A DNA stretch of 64,000 nucleotides from Halomonas borealis. GTDB lineage: Bacteria > Pseudomonadota > Gammaproteobacteria > Pseudomonadales > Halomonadaceae. The position numbers were made by a program, and so were the translations under genes. Below, piece after piece: positions 54,694-63,709 of this stretch (within the stretch, counting starts at the first letter, position 1; every line of letters begins with the position of its first letter). The stretch spans positions 124,001 to 188,000 of the forward strand of contig NZ_SDMO01000002.1 of NCBI RefSeq assembly GCF_004798905.1, in the 5' to 3' direction. The notes under the pieces are model-generated. The model saw only the letters and a program-made list of their open reading frames with translations, made no database searches and had not been told where the DNA came from.

Positions 54694-56031
54694 TCAACCC
54701 TTGACCATCAAGGCCTCGATATCGGCCACCCGCTTGGGCACATCGGCCGTCAACACCTCGCGCCCTTCCTCGGTCACCGCCACGTCGTCCTCGATGCGAA
54801 TGCCGAGCCCGCGGTAGGCGACGGGGATGTCGTCGTCATCGGGCACATAGAGGCCCGGCTCGATGGTCAGCACCATGCCCGGCACCAGCGGACGGGGCTC
54901 GCCGTCCCGGCGATACTGCCCGACATCGTGAACATCGAGCCCCAGCCAGTGGGAGGTGGCATGGAGGTAGAATCGTCGCCAGGCTTGGTTCTCTAGGCAG
55001 GCCTCCAGATCCCCCGCCAGCAGGCCGAGCTCGATCAGCCCGGCGGTGAGGTCACGCAGCACGCCGCGATGAATGGCCGCCAGGGTGGTGCCGGGCCCCA
55101 CCGCCTCGAGGGCGCGCTGCTGGGCGCCGAGCACCACCTCGTAGAGGGCACGCTGCGCCTCGCCGAAGCGACCGCCGACCGGGAAGGTGCGGGTGATATC
55201 ACCGGCGTAGAGGTCGAACTCGGCACCGGCATCGATCAGCACCAGGTCGCCGTCTCGCAGGGTGTCGGCGTTCTCGATGTAGTGCAGCACACGGGCATTG
55301 CCACCGCCAGCGACGATGCTGGCATAGGCCGGCCCGCTGCCGCCCTGCCACAGGAACTCGTGCTCGAGCTCGGCTTGCAGCTGATACTCCATGATGCCGG
55401 GGGCGCTGGCCTGCATCGCCCGACGATGAGCCCGGGCGCTGACCGCGCCGGCATGACGCAGCAACGCCAGCTCCGCCGGGCTCTTGATCAGGCGCTCCTC
55501 GTGGAGCCGGACGGCGACATCGGCGAAGGCGAGCGGCGGCCGGGCACCGCGCCGAGCGCCGTCCTGTAGCTCGGCGCGCAGCGCCTCGGCCAGGTGCAGG
55601 GCCGCGCTGTCGTCCAGCGGCAGGTAGAGCGTGGCACGGCCATCGAGCAGCGTCGCCAGCCGCTCGTCACGCTCCGCGTTGGCGAAGGCCTGGTCGATGC
55701 CATACTCGCGCTCCGCTCCTTCCGCGCCGCAGCGCCGTCCGGTCCAGGCCTCCAGGTGCGGATCACGATCCTGGCAGAACAGCACGCTCTCGCCTGCCTC
55801 GCGGCCGGGCAGCAGCACCAGCAAGGCGTCGGGCTCGGGGAAGCCGGTCAGGTAGTGGAAGTCGCTGTCCTGTCGGAAGGGGTACTCGCTGTCCCGGGAG
55901 CGGGGGGTCAGCGCGGCGCCGGGCAGCAACACGGCGGCATCGCCGGGCAACCCGGCCATCAGGCGCCGGCGGCGCTCACGATATTCGCCCGTCGCGATGG
56001 CGGCGGGGCGGGGAAGGGGCTCGGGCGGCAT
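54694..56031 (-). CDS. pepP: Xaa-Pro aminopeptidase
   Basis: Dimanganese M24 peptidase removing an N-terminal residue before proline. 445 residues, as E. coli PepP (441). Metal ligands are visible in LIDAGAEFDLYAGDITRTFPVGG, HATSHWLGLDVHDVG, MVLTIEPGLYVPD and GIRIEDDVAVTEEG; the N-terminal domain has SEYPFRQDSDFHYLTGFPEPDA. AGGAG precedes the ATG at 56031. Confidence 0.96.
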   Translation of the reverse strand: MPPEPLPRPAAIATGEYRERRRRLMAGLPGDAAVLLPGAALTPRSRDSEYPFRQDSDFHYLTGFPEPDALLVLLPGREAGESVLFCQDRDPHLEAWTGRRCGAEGAEREYGIDQAFANAERDERLATLLDGRATLYLPLDDSAALHLAEALRAELQDGARRGARPPLAFADVAVRLHEERLIKSPAELALLRHAGAVSARAHRRAMQASAPGIMEYQLQAELEHEFLWQGGSGPAYASIVAGGGNARVLHYIENADTLRDGDLVLIDAGAEFDLYAGDITRTFPVGGRFGEAQRALYEVVLGAQQRALEAVGPGTTLAAIHRGVLRDLTAGLIELGLLAGDLEACLENQAWRRFYLHATSHWLGLDVHDVGQYRRDGEPRPLVPGMVLTIEPGLYVPDDDDIPVAYRGLGIRIEDDVAVTEEGREVLTADVPKRVADIEALMVKG

Positions 56032-56102
56032 GGCAACTCCTCTGGGCTGGGCGGGACCCGGCCCCGCCGACGAGCGGGGCCGGGGTGACGGGGCGGCCCG
56101 CA

Positions 56103-56690
56103 TCAGTGCTTGGTCTGGGCCTCGGGGTCGTCGACCTTCTCGACCTGCGGCAGGCCCGGGTGCTGCTCGGTGTAGAGCAGCATGGCGGCCATGCGGGCAT
56201 GCTCGGAGAGCGCGAAGAGGTCGTTCTCATTCTCCGGGTCGTCGTCGAGGTCGGTCTCGATGGCGGTCAGACCCTTGAGGTCGCTGACCGCCTCGGTGAG
56301 CGCCTCGGACCACTGCTTGCGTGCCGCCTCGCCGACATCGTCGGTCACCTCGAGGAAGCCCAGCGTCCAATCCTTGAGCCCCTGGGCACGCTCGGCCAGG
56401 GAGAACAGCTCATCGGGCAGCAGCGGCTCGTAGTTCATCTCGCTGGCCGACAGCGCCTCCGAGGTCTGGCGGCGCCAGCCCAGCAGGCGTTCGGCGGAAG
56501 CTTCGTCACGGGGCTGCTCGACGCCCAGGTGGAGGCAGACCGCCTCCAGCCAACCCTCGGCGCTCAGGTCGTGCAGCGCCAGCAGGGCGCACAGCCGCCC
56601 ATCCAGGAAGGCCGGCGATTGCATGCTGCCGTGCAGCAGGAAGGTGTCGGCGATATCGGAGAAATCCTGGCGTTCATTGATCAGAGACAT
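56103..56690 (-). CDS. UPF0149 family protein (YgfB-like)
   Basis: 195 residues, acidic and helical, with FLLHGSMQSPAFLDGRLCALLALHD, LGFLEVTDDVGE, and the C-terminal NDLFALSEHARMAAMLLYTEQ. It lies just upstream of pepP in the place where ygfB is found in many gammaproteobacteria. In Pseudomonas a YgfB homologue modulates a peptidoglycan-amidase regulon, but no function can be assumed here. A -10-like TATAAG lies at 56747-56752 on the minus strand. Confidence 0.88.
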   Translation of the reverse strand: MSLINERQDFSDIADTFLLHGSMQSPAFLDGRLCALLALHDLSAEGWLEAVCLHLGVEQPRDEASAERLLGWRRQTSEALSASEMNYEPLLPDELFSLAERAQGLKDWTLGFLEVTDDVGEAARKQWSEALTEAVSDLKGLTAIETDLDDDPENENDLFALSEHARMAAMLLYTEQHPGLPQVEKVDDPEAQTKH

Positions 56691-56843
56691 GGGACCATCC
56701 GGTGCGAGGGCCGCGCGGCGCGTTGACCGGCCGCAAACGGCTCTCTTATAGTGACTTGACGTACGTATTCCCCACGATGTTAACGCATCGGGCCCCCATG
56801 GCGCCGCATCCTGCGCGTTCGTCCGGGCCCGCCGGAGCCCCCC

Positions 56844-57143
56844 ATGACCGACGCCTCGCGGCCCACCACCGAGATCACCCTGCTGGAACGCCAGTACGTC
56901 ATCGCTTGTCCTCCGGACGAGCAGGACAAGCTGGAGCGCACCGCCCGCTACCTGGACCGCGCCATGCAAGGCATCCACGCCCAGGGCAAGGTGGTCGACC
57001 GGGAAAGGGTCGCCATCATGGCGGCCCTGAATATCACTCATGAACTGCTCGAGACCCTCGAAGAGCGCCGCGCCGGCGAGCAGAGCCTCGGTGAGCTGAG
57101 CGAACGCCTGGAGAAAGCACTGGCCGACGCGCCCTCGCGCTGA
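56844..57143 (+). CDS. zapA: cell division protein ZapA
   Basis: Binds and bundles FtsZ at the division ring. 99 residues: N-terminal globular part with ITLLERQYVIACPPDEQDKLERTARYLDRAM, and a C-terminal coiled coil (about 60-95). It is divergent from the UPF0149 gene and precedes the 6S RNA gene, the standard zapA-ssrS-fau order. Confidence 0.93.
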   Translation: MTDASRPTTEITLLERQYVIACPPDEQDKLERTARYLDRAMQGIHAQGKVVDRERVAIMAALNITHELLETLEERRAGEQSLGELSERLEKALADAPSR

Positions 57144-57155
57144 GGATTCTTCGCT

Positions 57156-57183
57156 TTGGGCGAGTCCATCGCTCTGCTAGGAT
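57156..57183 (+). promoter_or_regulatory. promoter of the 6S RNA gene
   Basis: TTGGGC (57156-57161) and TAGGAT (57178-57183) with 16-bp spacing, placing the start near 57188-57190, at the beginning of the recognisable RNA. Confidence 0.5.
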
Positions 57184-57186
57184 AGA

Positions 57187-57375
57187 GACGTTCCCTGGGG
57201 TGTTCGCCAGTCGTTAAGTCCCTCGAGCCTATGCGCATTACCCAGGGGGCCATTAGCTAGTCCGGACCCGTGTGCATGTCCGTGCGACGGAAAGCCTGAC
57301 GGTCCGGCTGCGGCCACCCACCTTGAACCACAGGGTTCAAGGGCCAGAATGACAGCGGCACTCTGGGGAACGCCT
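57187..57375 (+). ncRNA. ssrS: 6S RNA
   Basis: About 185 nt between zapA and fau, the conserved location of ssrS. The closing stem pairs GTTCCC at 57190-57195 with GGGAAC near 57366-57371, bracketed by the near-symmetric CTGGGGTG and CACTCTGGGG segments typical of 6S RNA ends. The long internal arm contains CCTTGAACC/GGTTCAAGG near 57323-57341 as a perfect hairpin. 6S RNA binds sigma-70 RNA polymerase and mimics an open promoter in stationary phase. Exact ends are estimated. Confidence 0.88.
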
Positions 57376-57380
57376 TCCGC

Positions 57381-58013
57381 ATGACCGACCAGCAAGATAC
57401 CTCCGCCGACATCCCGCGCGACGAAGAGCGACGCCGGCTGCGCCGTGACCTGCGTCGTCACCGCCGCCAGCTGAGTCTGCGTGAGCGATATCGGGCCGCC
57501 CAGCGGCTTTGCCACCGGCTGCGCCACCTTCCCGAGGTACGACGCGCCCGACGCGTGGCCCTCTACCTGCCCAACGACGGCGAGATCGACCCGACCCGGC
57601 TGATGCCTTGGCTGAACGGTCGTGGCGCCCGCGTTTATCTACCCGTGCTACGCCCGCTGAGCCACAACGCCCTGTGGTTCGTTCACTACCATGCCGGCAC
57701 CCCGATGGTGACCAACCGCTTCGGCATCGCCGAGCCCTGCACACGCTACGGTGCCCATCGCGCTCGCCGCATGCCGGCCTGGGCGCTGGACCTGATCCTG
57801 ATGCCCTTGGTGGGCTTCGACGACGACGGCCAGCGCATCGGCATGGGCGGCGGTTTCTACGACCGCACCCTGGCCTTCACCCGTGGCATCGGCCCGCGGC
57901 CCCGGCTGATCGGCTTGGCCCACGACGGTCAACGCGTCGAGCGCCTGCCGGTGGCCCCCTGGGACGTGCCGCTGGACGCCATCGTCAGCGACCAGCGCGT
58001 CGTGCGCCCCTGA
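57381..58013 (+). CDS. fau: 5-formyltetrahydrofolate cyclo-ligase
   Basis: Converts 5-formyl-THF to 5,10-methenyl-THF with ATP. 210 residues: basic N-terminus, VALYLPNDGEIDPTRLMPWL, and the family signature LILMPLVGFDDDGQRIGMGGGFYDRTL. It begins six bases after the predicted 3' end of 6S RNA and can be co-transcribed with it, as in E. coli. Confidence 0.95.
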   Translation: MTDQQDTSADIPRDEERRRLRRDLRRHRRQLSLRERYRAAQRLCHRLRHLPEVRRARRVALYLPNDGEIDPTRLMPWLNGRGARVYLPVLRPLSHNALWFVHYHAGTPMVTNRFGIAEPCTRYGAHRARRMPAWALDLILMPLVGFDDDGQRIGMGGGFYDRTLAFTRGIGPRPRLIGLAHDGQRVERLPVAPWDVPLDAIVSDQRVVRP

Positions 58014-58048
58014 CGCCAGGCCCTTCGTCACTCACACGACATAAAAAA

Positions 58049-58077
58049 AAGCGCCCGATGCCAGGCATCGAGCGCTT
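58049..58077. terminator. bidirectional intrinsic terminator
   Basis: Stem AAGCGC/GCGCTT with inner CGATGCC/GGCATCG and a short loop. On the minus strand the stem runs into eight T residues (AAAAAAAA at 58043-58050 on the plus strand), a strong terminator for the small gene at 58108-58206. On the plus strand CTTTGC follows, serving fau. Confidence 0.9.
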
Positions 58078-58107
58078 CTTTGCGGGAATCGTCTCGGCCG
58101 ACGGCAT

Positions 58108-58206
58108 TCACTGCCCGACCAGTGCCTGGGCGTAGCCGGTGGCCACGACGCCGCTACCGAAGATCAGTACCAGGATCATGACCAGGTCAGGCTTGCGCTT
58201 CATCAT
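58108..58206 (-). CDS. 32-residue single-span membrane protein
   Basis: MMKRKPDLVM starts a basic cytoplasmic end, followed by one helix (about residues 8-27) and a short tail ending ALVGQ, giving an Nin-Cout orientation by the positive-inside rule. GGGAG lies before the tandem ATGs; the second ATG at 58203 is an alternative. The gene has its own promoter, a 5' hairpin (58231-58248) and a strong intrinsic terminator, so it is a complete small transcription unit. I recall similar KRKPDLV-type small proteins in related genera but no function. Confidence 0.75.
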   Translation of the reverse strand: MMKRKPDLVMILVLIFGSGVVATGYAQALVGQ

Positions 58207-58270
58207 CGACTCCCTGCGATATTGTGGGTGACCGGACGGCGGTCCGGTGGGCTCTCTAGAGCGAGGCCAT

Positions 58271-58299
58271 AGCCTAGCGAAAGCCCTCGGGTATGACAA
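58271..58299 (-). promoter_or_regulatory. sigma-70 promoter of the 32-residue protein gene
   Basis: On the minus strand TTGTCA (58299-58294) and TAGGCT (58276-58271) with exactly 17 bp between them. The start codon is about 65 bp downstream; in between, ACCGGAC/GTCCGGT forms a 7-bp hairpin with a 4-base loop (58231-58248). Confidence 0.65.
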
Positions 58300-58387
58300 C
58301 CGCCCCCTTCGAAAGCATGACGACCACGGCCTTGTGGTGGTCGGTGCTAGCGAGGGAGCAAACGTTCACTCACCTGGCTCACCGGTA

Positions 58388-59902
58388 TCAGGCCATGAAC
58401 AGCCGATAGGCCGGGTTAGCCGATTCCTGCCAGTAGCGGTAACCGATCCTGTCGAAGTGCTCCTCGACGTGATCGCGGTCGCCGCCCGGCAACTGCATGC
58501 CCACCAGCACCCGGCCGTAGGCGGCGCCATGGTTGCGGTAGTGGAACAGCGAGATGTTCCAGTCGTGGGGCAGGTGGGTGAGGAAGTTCATCAAGGCCCC
58601 GGGGCGCTCGGGGAATTCGAAGCGATAGACCTCCTCCTCGAAGTGCTCCTTGGGGCGCCCCCCGCCGAGGTGGCGAATATGCAGTTTGGCCAGCTCATTG
58701 TCGGTGAGGTCTTCCACCGGATAGCCGGCATCGCGCAGCCGCTCGATCACCGCCTGGCGATCCTCGCCGCCGGGTTTGACCTGCACGCCGACGAAGATAT
58801 GCGCCTGCTCCGGGTCGGCATAACGGTAATTGAACTCGGTGACCATGCGCTTGCCGATGGTGCGGCAGAACTTCTTGAAGCTACCCGGCCGCTCGGGAAT
58901 GGTCACCGCCAGGATCGCCTCGCGCTGCTCGCCGAGCTCGGTGCGCTCGGCGATATGCTGCAGGCGATCGAAGTTGGTGTTGGCACCGGAGTTGATGCAC
59001 ACCAGCGTCTCGCCGCTGGCGCCGCTACGCTGGATGTACTTCTTGAGACCGGCCAGCGATAGGGCGCCGGAGGTTTCGGAGACGGCCCGGGTGTCCTCGA
59101 AGATGTCCTTCACCGCCGCACACATCTCGTCGGTGTTGACGGTGATGACCTCGTCCACCAGCTCACGCATCACCGCGAAGGGCGCCTCGCCGACCTGGGC
59201 CACGGCCACGCCCTCGGCGAACACGCCCACCTGGTCCAGAACCACACGCTTCCCGGCATCCAGCGCCGCCTTGAGGCTGGCGCTGTCTTCGGATTCCACG
59301 CCGATCACCTTGATCTCGGGGCGCAGATACTTGACGTAGGCCGCCACCCCGGCGATCAGGCCGCCGCCGCCCACCGGCACGAAGATGGCATCCAGATGGC
59401 CGGGATTCTGACGCAGGATCTCCACCGCCACGGTGCCCTGACCGGCGATGACATCGATGTCATCGAAGGGCGGGATGTAGGTGTAGCCGTGCTCGGCGAT
59501 CAGCTCCTGCACATGGGCCACCGCCTCGCCGAAGGCATCGCCCTTGAGCACCACCTTGGCGCCGCGCGCGCGCACCGCGGCGACCTTGATCTCCGGCGTG
59601 ATGCGCGGCATCACGATCACCGCCTTGACGCCCATCTGGCGGGCCGCCATGGCCAGCCCCTGGGCATGATTGCCCGCCGAGGCGGCGATCACGCCCTTGG
59701 CCTTCTGCTCCTCACTGAGCTGGGCCATCTTGTTGTAGGCGCCACGAATCTTGAAGGAGTAGACCGGCTGAAGATCCTCGCGCTTGATCAGGATCTGGTT
59801 GTCGAAGCGGCGAGACAGGAAGGGAGCCGGCGAGATCGGCGTTTCCCGGGCGGCCTCATAGACCCGAGCCTGGAGAATCTTCTTGACGGTATCTTCGAGC
59901 AT
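58388..59902 (-). CDS. ilvA: threonine ammonia-lyase, biosynthetic
   Basis: PLP enzyme making 2-oxobutyrate for isoleucine. 504 residues, matching biosynthetic IlvA. PLP-lysine motif LQPVYSFKIRGAYNKM, SAGNHAQGLAMAARQMG, Gly loop VPVGGGGLIAGVA, and two C-terminal ACT-like regulatory domains (ILAVTIPERPGSFKKF and YRFEFPERPGALMNFL) for isoleucine inhibition. The ATG at 59902 aligns with the family. It is divergent from rpiA. The 182 bp after it contain a weak hairpin (58322-58342). Confidence 0.96.
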   Translation of the reverse strand: MLEDTVKKILQARVYEAARETPISPAPFLSRRFDNQILIKREDLQPVYSFKIRGAYNKMAQLSEEQKAKGVIAASAGNHAQGLAMAARQMGVKAVIVMPRITPEIKVAAVRARGAKVVLKGDAFGEAVAHVQELIAEHGYTYIPPFDDIDVIAGQGTVAVEILRQNPGHLDAIFVPVGGGGLIAGVAAYVKYLRPEIKVIGVESEDSASLKAALDAGKRVVLDQVGVFAEGVAVAQVGEAPFAVMRELVDEVITVNTDEMCAAVKDIFEDTRAVSETSGALSLAGLKKYIQRSGASGETLVCINSGANTNFDRLQHIAERTELGEQREAILAVTIPERPGSFKKFCRTIGKRMVTEFNYRYADPEQAHIFVGVQVKPGGEDRQAVIERLRDAGYPVEDLTDNELAKLHIRHLGGGRPKEHFEEEVYRFEFPERPGALMNFLTHLPHDWNISLFHYRNHGAAYGRVLVGMQLPGGDRDHVEEHFDRIGYRYWQESANPAYRLFMA

Positions 59903-60054
59903 CCTGACATTCCGATAAGTAGCGCGAGGGGCCGCGAGACGCGGCGCGTGGGGAACCTCTATTGGTAGCACTCGCGCCGCCATGGCGTCCAGCACGGCAA
60001 GGCGCCATGGCCTATAATGTCGCCGCATTTCTCCCCCAACCAGACGAGCCCCCC

Positions 60055-60729
60055 ATGACCCAGGACGAACTCAAGGACGCCGTCGCGGCTGCAGCCCTCG
60101 ATGAGATCCGCCCCCTGCTCGGCCAAGATGTCGTGATCGGCATCGGCACCGGCTCCACCGCCGACCGTTTCATCGACAAGCTGGCCGCGCTGAGTGGCGA
60201 TTTCCGCGGCGCCGTGGCCAGCTCCGAGGCCAGCGCGCAGCGCCTTCGCGGCCACGGCATCGACGTCTTCGAGCTCAACGAGACAGGCACCGTCCCGGTT
60301 TACGTCGACGGCGCAGACGAAGTGAACACTCACCTACAGATGATCAAGGGCGGCGGCGCGGCGCTGACCCGGGAGAAGGTCGTCGCCGCCTGCGCACAGC
60401 GCTTCGTGTGCATCGCCGATGGCTCCAAGCGGGTCGAGCGGCTGGGCGACTTCCCGCTGCCGGTGGAGGTGATTCCCATGGCCCGCTCGTACGTGGCGCG
60501 GGAGCTGGTCAAGCTGGGCGCCGACCCGGCCTACCGCGAGGGCGTGATCACCGACAACGGCAACCAGATCCTCGACTGCTATGAGTTCATGATCGACGAT
60601 CCGCTGGCCATGGAGGCACGCCTCAACGCCATCGTCGGGGTGGTGACCAACGGCCTGTTCGCCGCCCGCGGCGCCGACGTGCTGCTGCTGGGTACCGAGC
60701 AGGGCGTCGAGCGGCTGACCCCTCAATAG
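60055..60729 (+). CDS. rpiA: ribose-5-phosphate isomerase A
   Basis: Interconverts ribose 5-phosphate and ribulose 5-phosphate. 224 residues: [50 protein letters not shown] with the catalytic Asp and Lys, and GNQILDC near the C-terminus. The ATG at 60055 aligns with E. coli RpiA (MTQDELK); the frame is open from 59962. The ilvA-rpiA divergent pair is common in gammaproteobacteria. Confidence 0.97.
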   Translation: MTQDELKDAVAAAALDEIRPLLGQDVVIGIGTGSTADRFIDKLAALSGDFRGAVASSEASAQRLRGHGIDVFELNETGTVPVYVDGADEVNTHLQMIKGGGAALTREKVVAACAQRFVCIADGSKRVERLGDFPLPVEVIPMARSYVARELVKLGADPAYREGVITDNGNQILDCYEFMIDDPLAMEARLNAIVGVVTNGLFAARGADVLLLGTEQGVERLTPQ

Positions 60730-60762
60730 AGCGAGCGCCGGGGATAAGTCGCAGCGAGGGGG

Positions 60763-60890
60763 TTTGACCCTGGGCGAGGCGGGCTGAGAAGAACCTCCAG
60801 TGAATGTTCTCCCCGCCGAGCGGGATGGCCACGGATGGCCATCCCAGGCTCTGCAAGCGTCCCAGGAAGTTTAAGCGACACAGGGTCAAA
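60763..60890. repeat. candidate structured intergenic element between rpiA and waaA
   Basis: Bounded by a perfect 10-bp inverted repeat TTTGACCCTG/CAGGGTCAAA (60763-60772 with 60881-60890). Inside are AGAAC/GTTCT (60790-60794 with 60806-60810) and a perfect 10-bp hairpin GGGATGGCCA/TGGCCATCCC with a CGGA loop (60822-60831 with 60836-60845). No coding signal is convincing. The bounded, multi-hairpin form suggests a miniature mobile element or structured RNA. The remaining ~60 bp to waaA hold only its terminator. Confidence 0.5.
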
Positions 60891-60953
60891 GTAGAGCGCC
60901 CAAGGATGGGTTTATAGCGTCCTCGCGCAGGCTTGTCGCCGGGAAAACGATGT

Positions 60954-60972
60954 ATACCGGAAAATCCGGTAT
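60954..60972 (-). terminator. terminator after waaA
   Basis: Perfect 8-bp stem ATACCGGA/TCCGGTAT with a 3-base loop, nine bases past the waaA stop. On the minus strand a short GTTTTC follows. Confidence 0.6.
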
Positions 60973-60980
60973 GTAGGCGC

Positions 60981-62279
60981 TCACTTCTCTTGTAGGAGCT
61001 GCTCCAGGCCTTCCAGCGTACGCTCGAGGGCACCACGATTGGCCTCGACCACCGCCCGACCGGCGCTGGCGAGCCGCTGGCGTTCCGCCGCATCGCCGAA
61101 CAGCCGCTCCAGCTCGACCGCCAGCGTCGCGGCGTCGGCGACCTCCACCAACGCCGCGCGCTCGCGCAGTGCCTCGGCCACGTCGCTGAAGTTGGCGAGC
61201 TCGGGGCCACTCAGCACCGGCACGCCCATGGCGGCCGGCTCCAGGAGGTTGTGGCCCCCCACCGGCACGAGGCTGCCGCCCACGAAGGCCACGTCGCCCG
61301 CCCCGTAGAACGCCGACAGCTCGCCCATGGAGTCTCCCAGGTAGACCGCGGTATCGGCGTTCACGGCCTCGTCCCGCGAGCGCCGTGCCACGCTCATGCC
61401 CTCGCCACGACACAGCTCCGCCGCCGCCTCGAAGCGCCGCGGATGACGCGGCACCAGGATCAGCAGCGCCTCGGGATAGCGCTCGAGCAGGCGCGCATGG
61501 GCCTCGAGCAGCGCCTCGTCCTCGCCTTCGTGGGTCGAGCCCGCCACCCAGACCGGGCGTTTTCCGAACCGAGTGCGCAAGCGCTTACTCACCTCGAAAG
61601 CCTCATCATCACGGCTCATGTCGAACTTCAGCGAGCCGGTCACCTCGCCCTTGGCGGCCGCCATGCCCAGCGCCTGGAAGCGCTCGAGATCGGCCTGCGA
61701 CTTGGCGCCCAGCCAGCTCACGTGGGACAGCGCCTCGGCCATCAGCCACCCGAGGCGCCGGTAGCCCTGGAAGGCCCGCGCCGAGAGCCGGCCGTTGACC
61801 ACCGCCACCGGCACGCCGCCCCGCTCACAGGCGGCCAGCAGGTTGGGCCACAGCTCGGTCTCGAAGAAGATGGCCAGGTCCGGGCGCAGGCGCTCGAGGA
61901 ATCGACGCGCCGCACCGGGGAAGTCCAACGGCACGAAGTGATGACTCACTTCGCCTACATCGGCCTCGTTCCGCAGGCGATCGGCGACGGCCTGGGCGCG
62001 CTCGGCACCGGTCGCGGTCATGGTGGTGATCACCAGACGGGCGTCGGGATGGCGACGCGCCAGGGCCTCGATCAGCGGCCGGGCGGCCTGTACCTCGCCC
62101 ACCGAGGCGCAATGCAGCCACAGGCTGCGCACGCCCGCGGGCGAGGCGGCGATGCGGCCCAGCCGTTCGGCGCGCGAGCGCCCGGGGAGATGTTCCCGCC
62201 AGACCCGGCGCCAGACCAGCGGCGAGAGCGCCAGCAGGGCGGAGGAATAGCCGCGCCGCACCCAGGGATGGCCGGCCAT
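60981..62279 (-). CDS. waaA: 3-deoxy-D-manno-octulosonic acid (Kdo) transferase
   Basis: Adds Kdo to lipid A at the inner membrane. 432 residues: an N-terminal membrane-associated segment (YSSALLALSPLVWRRVW), LWLHCASVGEVQAARPLIEAL, LRPDLAIFFETELWPNLL with the conserved Glu, and the C-terminal GGSLVPVGGHNLLEPAAMGVPVLSGP. The ATG overlaps the hldE stop by one base (TGATG), showing translational coupling in the LPS-core operon. Confidence 0.94.
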   Translation of the reverse strand: MAGHPWVRRGYSSALLALSPLVWRRVWREHLPGRSRAERLGRIAASPAGVRSLWLHCASVGEVQAARPLIEALARRHPDARLVITTMTATGAERAQAVADRLRNEADVGEVSHHFVPLDFPGAARRFLERLRPDLAIFFETELWPNLLAACERGGVPVAVVNGRLSARAFQGYRRLGWLMAEALSHVSWLGAKSQADLERFQALGMAAAKGEVTGSLKFDMSRDDEAFEVSKRLRTRFGKRPVWVAGSTHEGEDEALLEAHARLLERYPEALLILVPRHPRRFEAAAELCRGEGMSVARRSRDEAVNADTAVYLGDSMGELSAFYGAGDVAFVGGSLVPVGGHNLLEPAAMGVPVLSGPELANFSDVAEALRERAALVEVADAATLAVELERLFGDAAERQRLASAGRAVVEANRGALERTLEGLEQLLQEK

Positions 62280-63709
62280 CAGGCCTCGCGGTCGAGGATG
62301 GTGGAGATCATCGCCGTGGTCGAGACGCCGTCCTCGAAGTCCAGCACCCGCACCTCGCCGCCGGCCGCCCACACGGCCTCGCCGCCGGCGATCTCCTCGG
62401 GCTGGTAGTCGCCGCCCTTGACCAGCACATCGGGCAACACCGCCTCGATCAGCCGTTGCGGGGTCTGTTCGGCGAAGGGCACGACCCAGTCCACCGCGCC
62501 CAGCCCGGCCAGCACCTGCATGCGCCGGACCAACGGGTTGATCGGCCGCGTGGGCCCCTTGAGGCGGCCGATCGAGGCGTCGTCGTTGACCGCCACGATC
62601 AGCCGGTCGCCGAGCCGCCGGGCCTGCTCCAGATAGGCCACGTGGCCGGCGTGGAGGATGTCGAAGCAGCCGTTGGTCATCACCACCCGCTCGCCGCGCG
62701 CCTGGGCGGCGCGTACCGCCTCGACCAGCGCCGGCTCGCCGATGGCACCGAACTCGGCCAGCTTGTCGCCGTGCAGGGCGGTGTAGAGCTCGGCGACCGA
62801 CAGCGTCGCGGTACCCGGCTTGGCGACCACCAGGCCGGCGGCCAGGTTGGCCAGGGTCATGGCCTCGGGGAAACCGTGGCCGGCGGCCAGCGCCAGGCCC
62901 AGCACGCCGATCACGGTGTCGCCGGCGCCGGTGACGTCGAAGACCTCGCGGGCGCGGGTCGGCAGGTGCAGCGGCTCATGGCCCCCGCGGATCAGCGTCA
63001 TGCCCTTCTCGCTGCGGGTGATCAGCAACGCCTCGAGCTCGAGCTCGACTCGCAGTGCCTCGCCACGCTCGGAGAGCGTGGCATCGTCCGGGCAAGGCCC
63101 GGCGACGGCCTCGAACTCGGCCAGGTTAGGCGTCATGACGCTGGCTCCCCGATACTTGCCGAAGTCGCTGCCCTTGGGATCGACCAGCACGCGTTTGCCG
63201 GCGGCCCTCACGCGCCCGATCAGGCCCTGCACGTCGGCCAGCGTGCCCTTGCCGTAGTCGGAGAGGATCACCAGGTCGGCACCGCCCAGGGCCGCCTCGA
63301 CGCGCTCCGTCAACGGGCCGGTATCCACGTCACCGAGGCTCTGCTCGAAGTCGAGGCGGATCAGCTGCTGGTTGCGGCTCATCACGCGCAGCTTGGTGAT
63401 GGTCGGAATTTCGGTGCTACGGGCGAAGTGAGTGCTTACCCCGGAGTCTTCGAGGCGGCGGCTCAACAGGTCGGCGTTGTCGTCGTCGCCGACCAGTCCG
63501 GCCAGCGCCGCCTGAGCGCCCAGCGAGGCGATGTTGAGCGCCACGTTGGCGGCACCGCCGGGGCGGTCCTCGGCCTCCTCGACCCGCACCACTGGTACCG
63601 GGGCCTCGGGGGAGATCCGCGAGGTGCCCCCATGGAAGTAACGGTCGAGCATCACGTCGCCCACCACCAGCAGGCGTGAATGTTCGAGGGCGGTCAGATC
63701 AAGCTTCAT
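62279..63709 (-). CDS. hldE: bifunctional heptose 7-phosphate kinase / heptose 1-phosphate adenylyltransferase
   Basis: Makes ADP-D-glycero-D-manno-heptose precursor for LPS. 476 residues: N-terminal ribokinase-type kinase (about 1-320; [21 protein letters not shown] and [20 protein letters not shown]) and C-terminal nucleotidyltransferase (about 340-476; [21 protein letters not shown]). The length matches E. coli HldE (477). It overlaps the upstream heptosyltransferase gene by 11 bases. Confidence 0.97.
   Translation of the reverse strand: MKLDLTALEHSRLLVVGDVMLDRYFHGGTSRISPEAPVPVVRVEEAEDRPGGAANVALNIASLGAQAALAGLVGDDDNADLLSRRLEDSGVSTHFARSTEIPTITKLRVMSRNQQLIRLDFEQSLGDVDTGPLTERVEAALGGADLVILSDYGKGTLADVQGLIGRVRAAGKRVLVDPKGSDFGKYRGASVMTPNLAEFEAVAGPCPDDATLSERGEALRVELELEALLITRSEKGMTLIRGGHEPLHLPTRAREVFDVTGAGDTVIGVLGLALAAGHGFPEAMTLANLAAGLVVAKPGTATLSVAELYTALHGDKLAEFGAIGEPALVEAVRAAQARGERVVMTNGCFDILHAGHVAYLEQARRLGDRLIVAVNDDASIGRLKGPTRPINPLVRRMQVLAGLGAVDWVVPFAEQTPQRLIEAVLPDVLVKGGDYQPEEIAGGEAVWAAGGEVRVLDFEDGVSTTAMISTILDREA

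Noticed and set aside
60623..61210. Minus-strand frames across the rpiA-waaA gap
   Set aside because: They run through the inverted-repeat element and antisense to rpiA or in an alternate frame of waaA; composition is typical of shadows.
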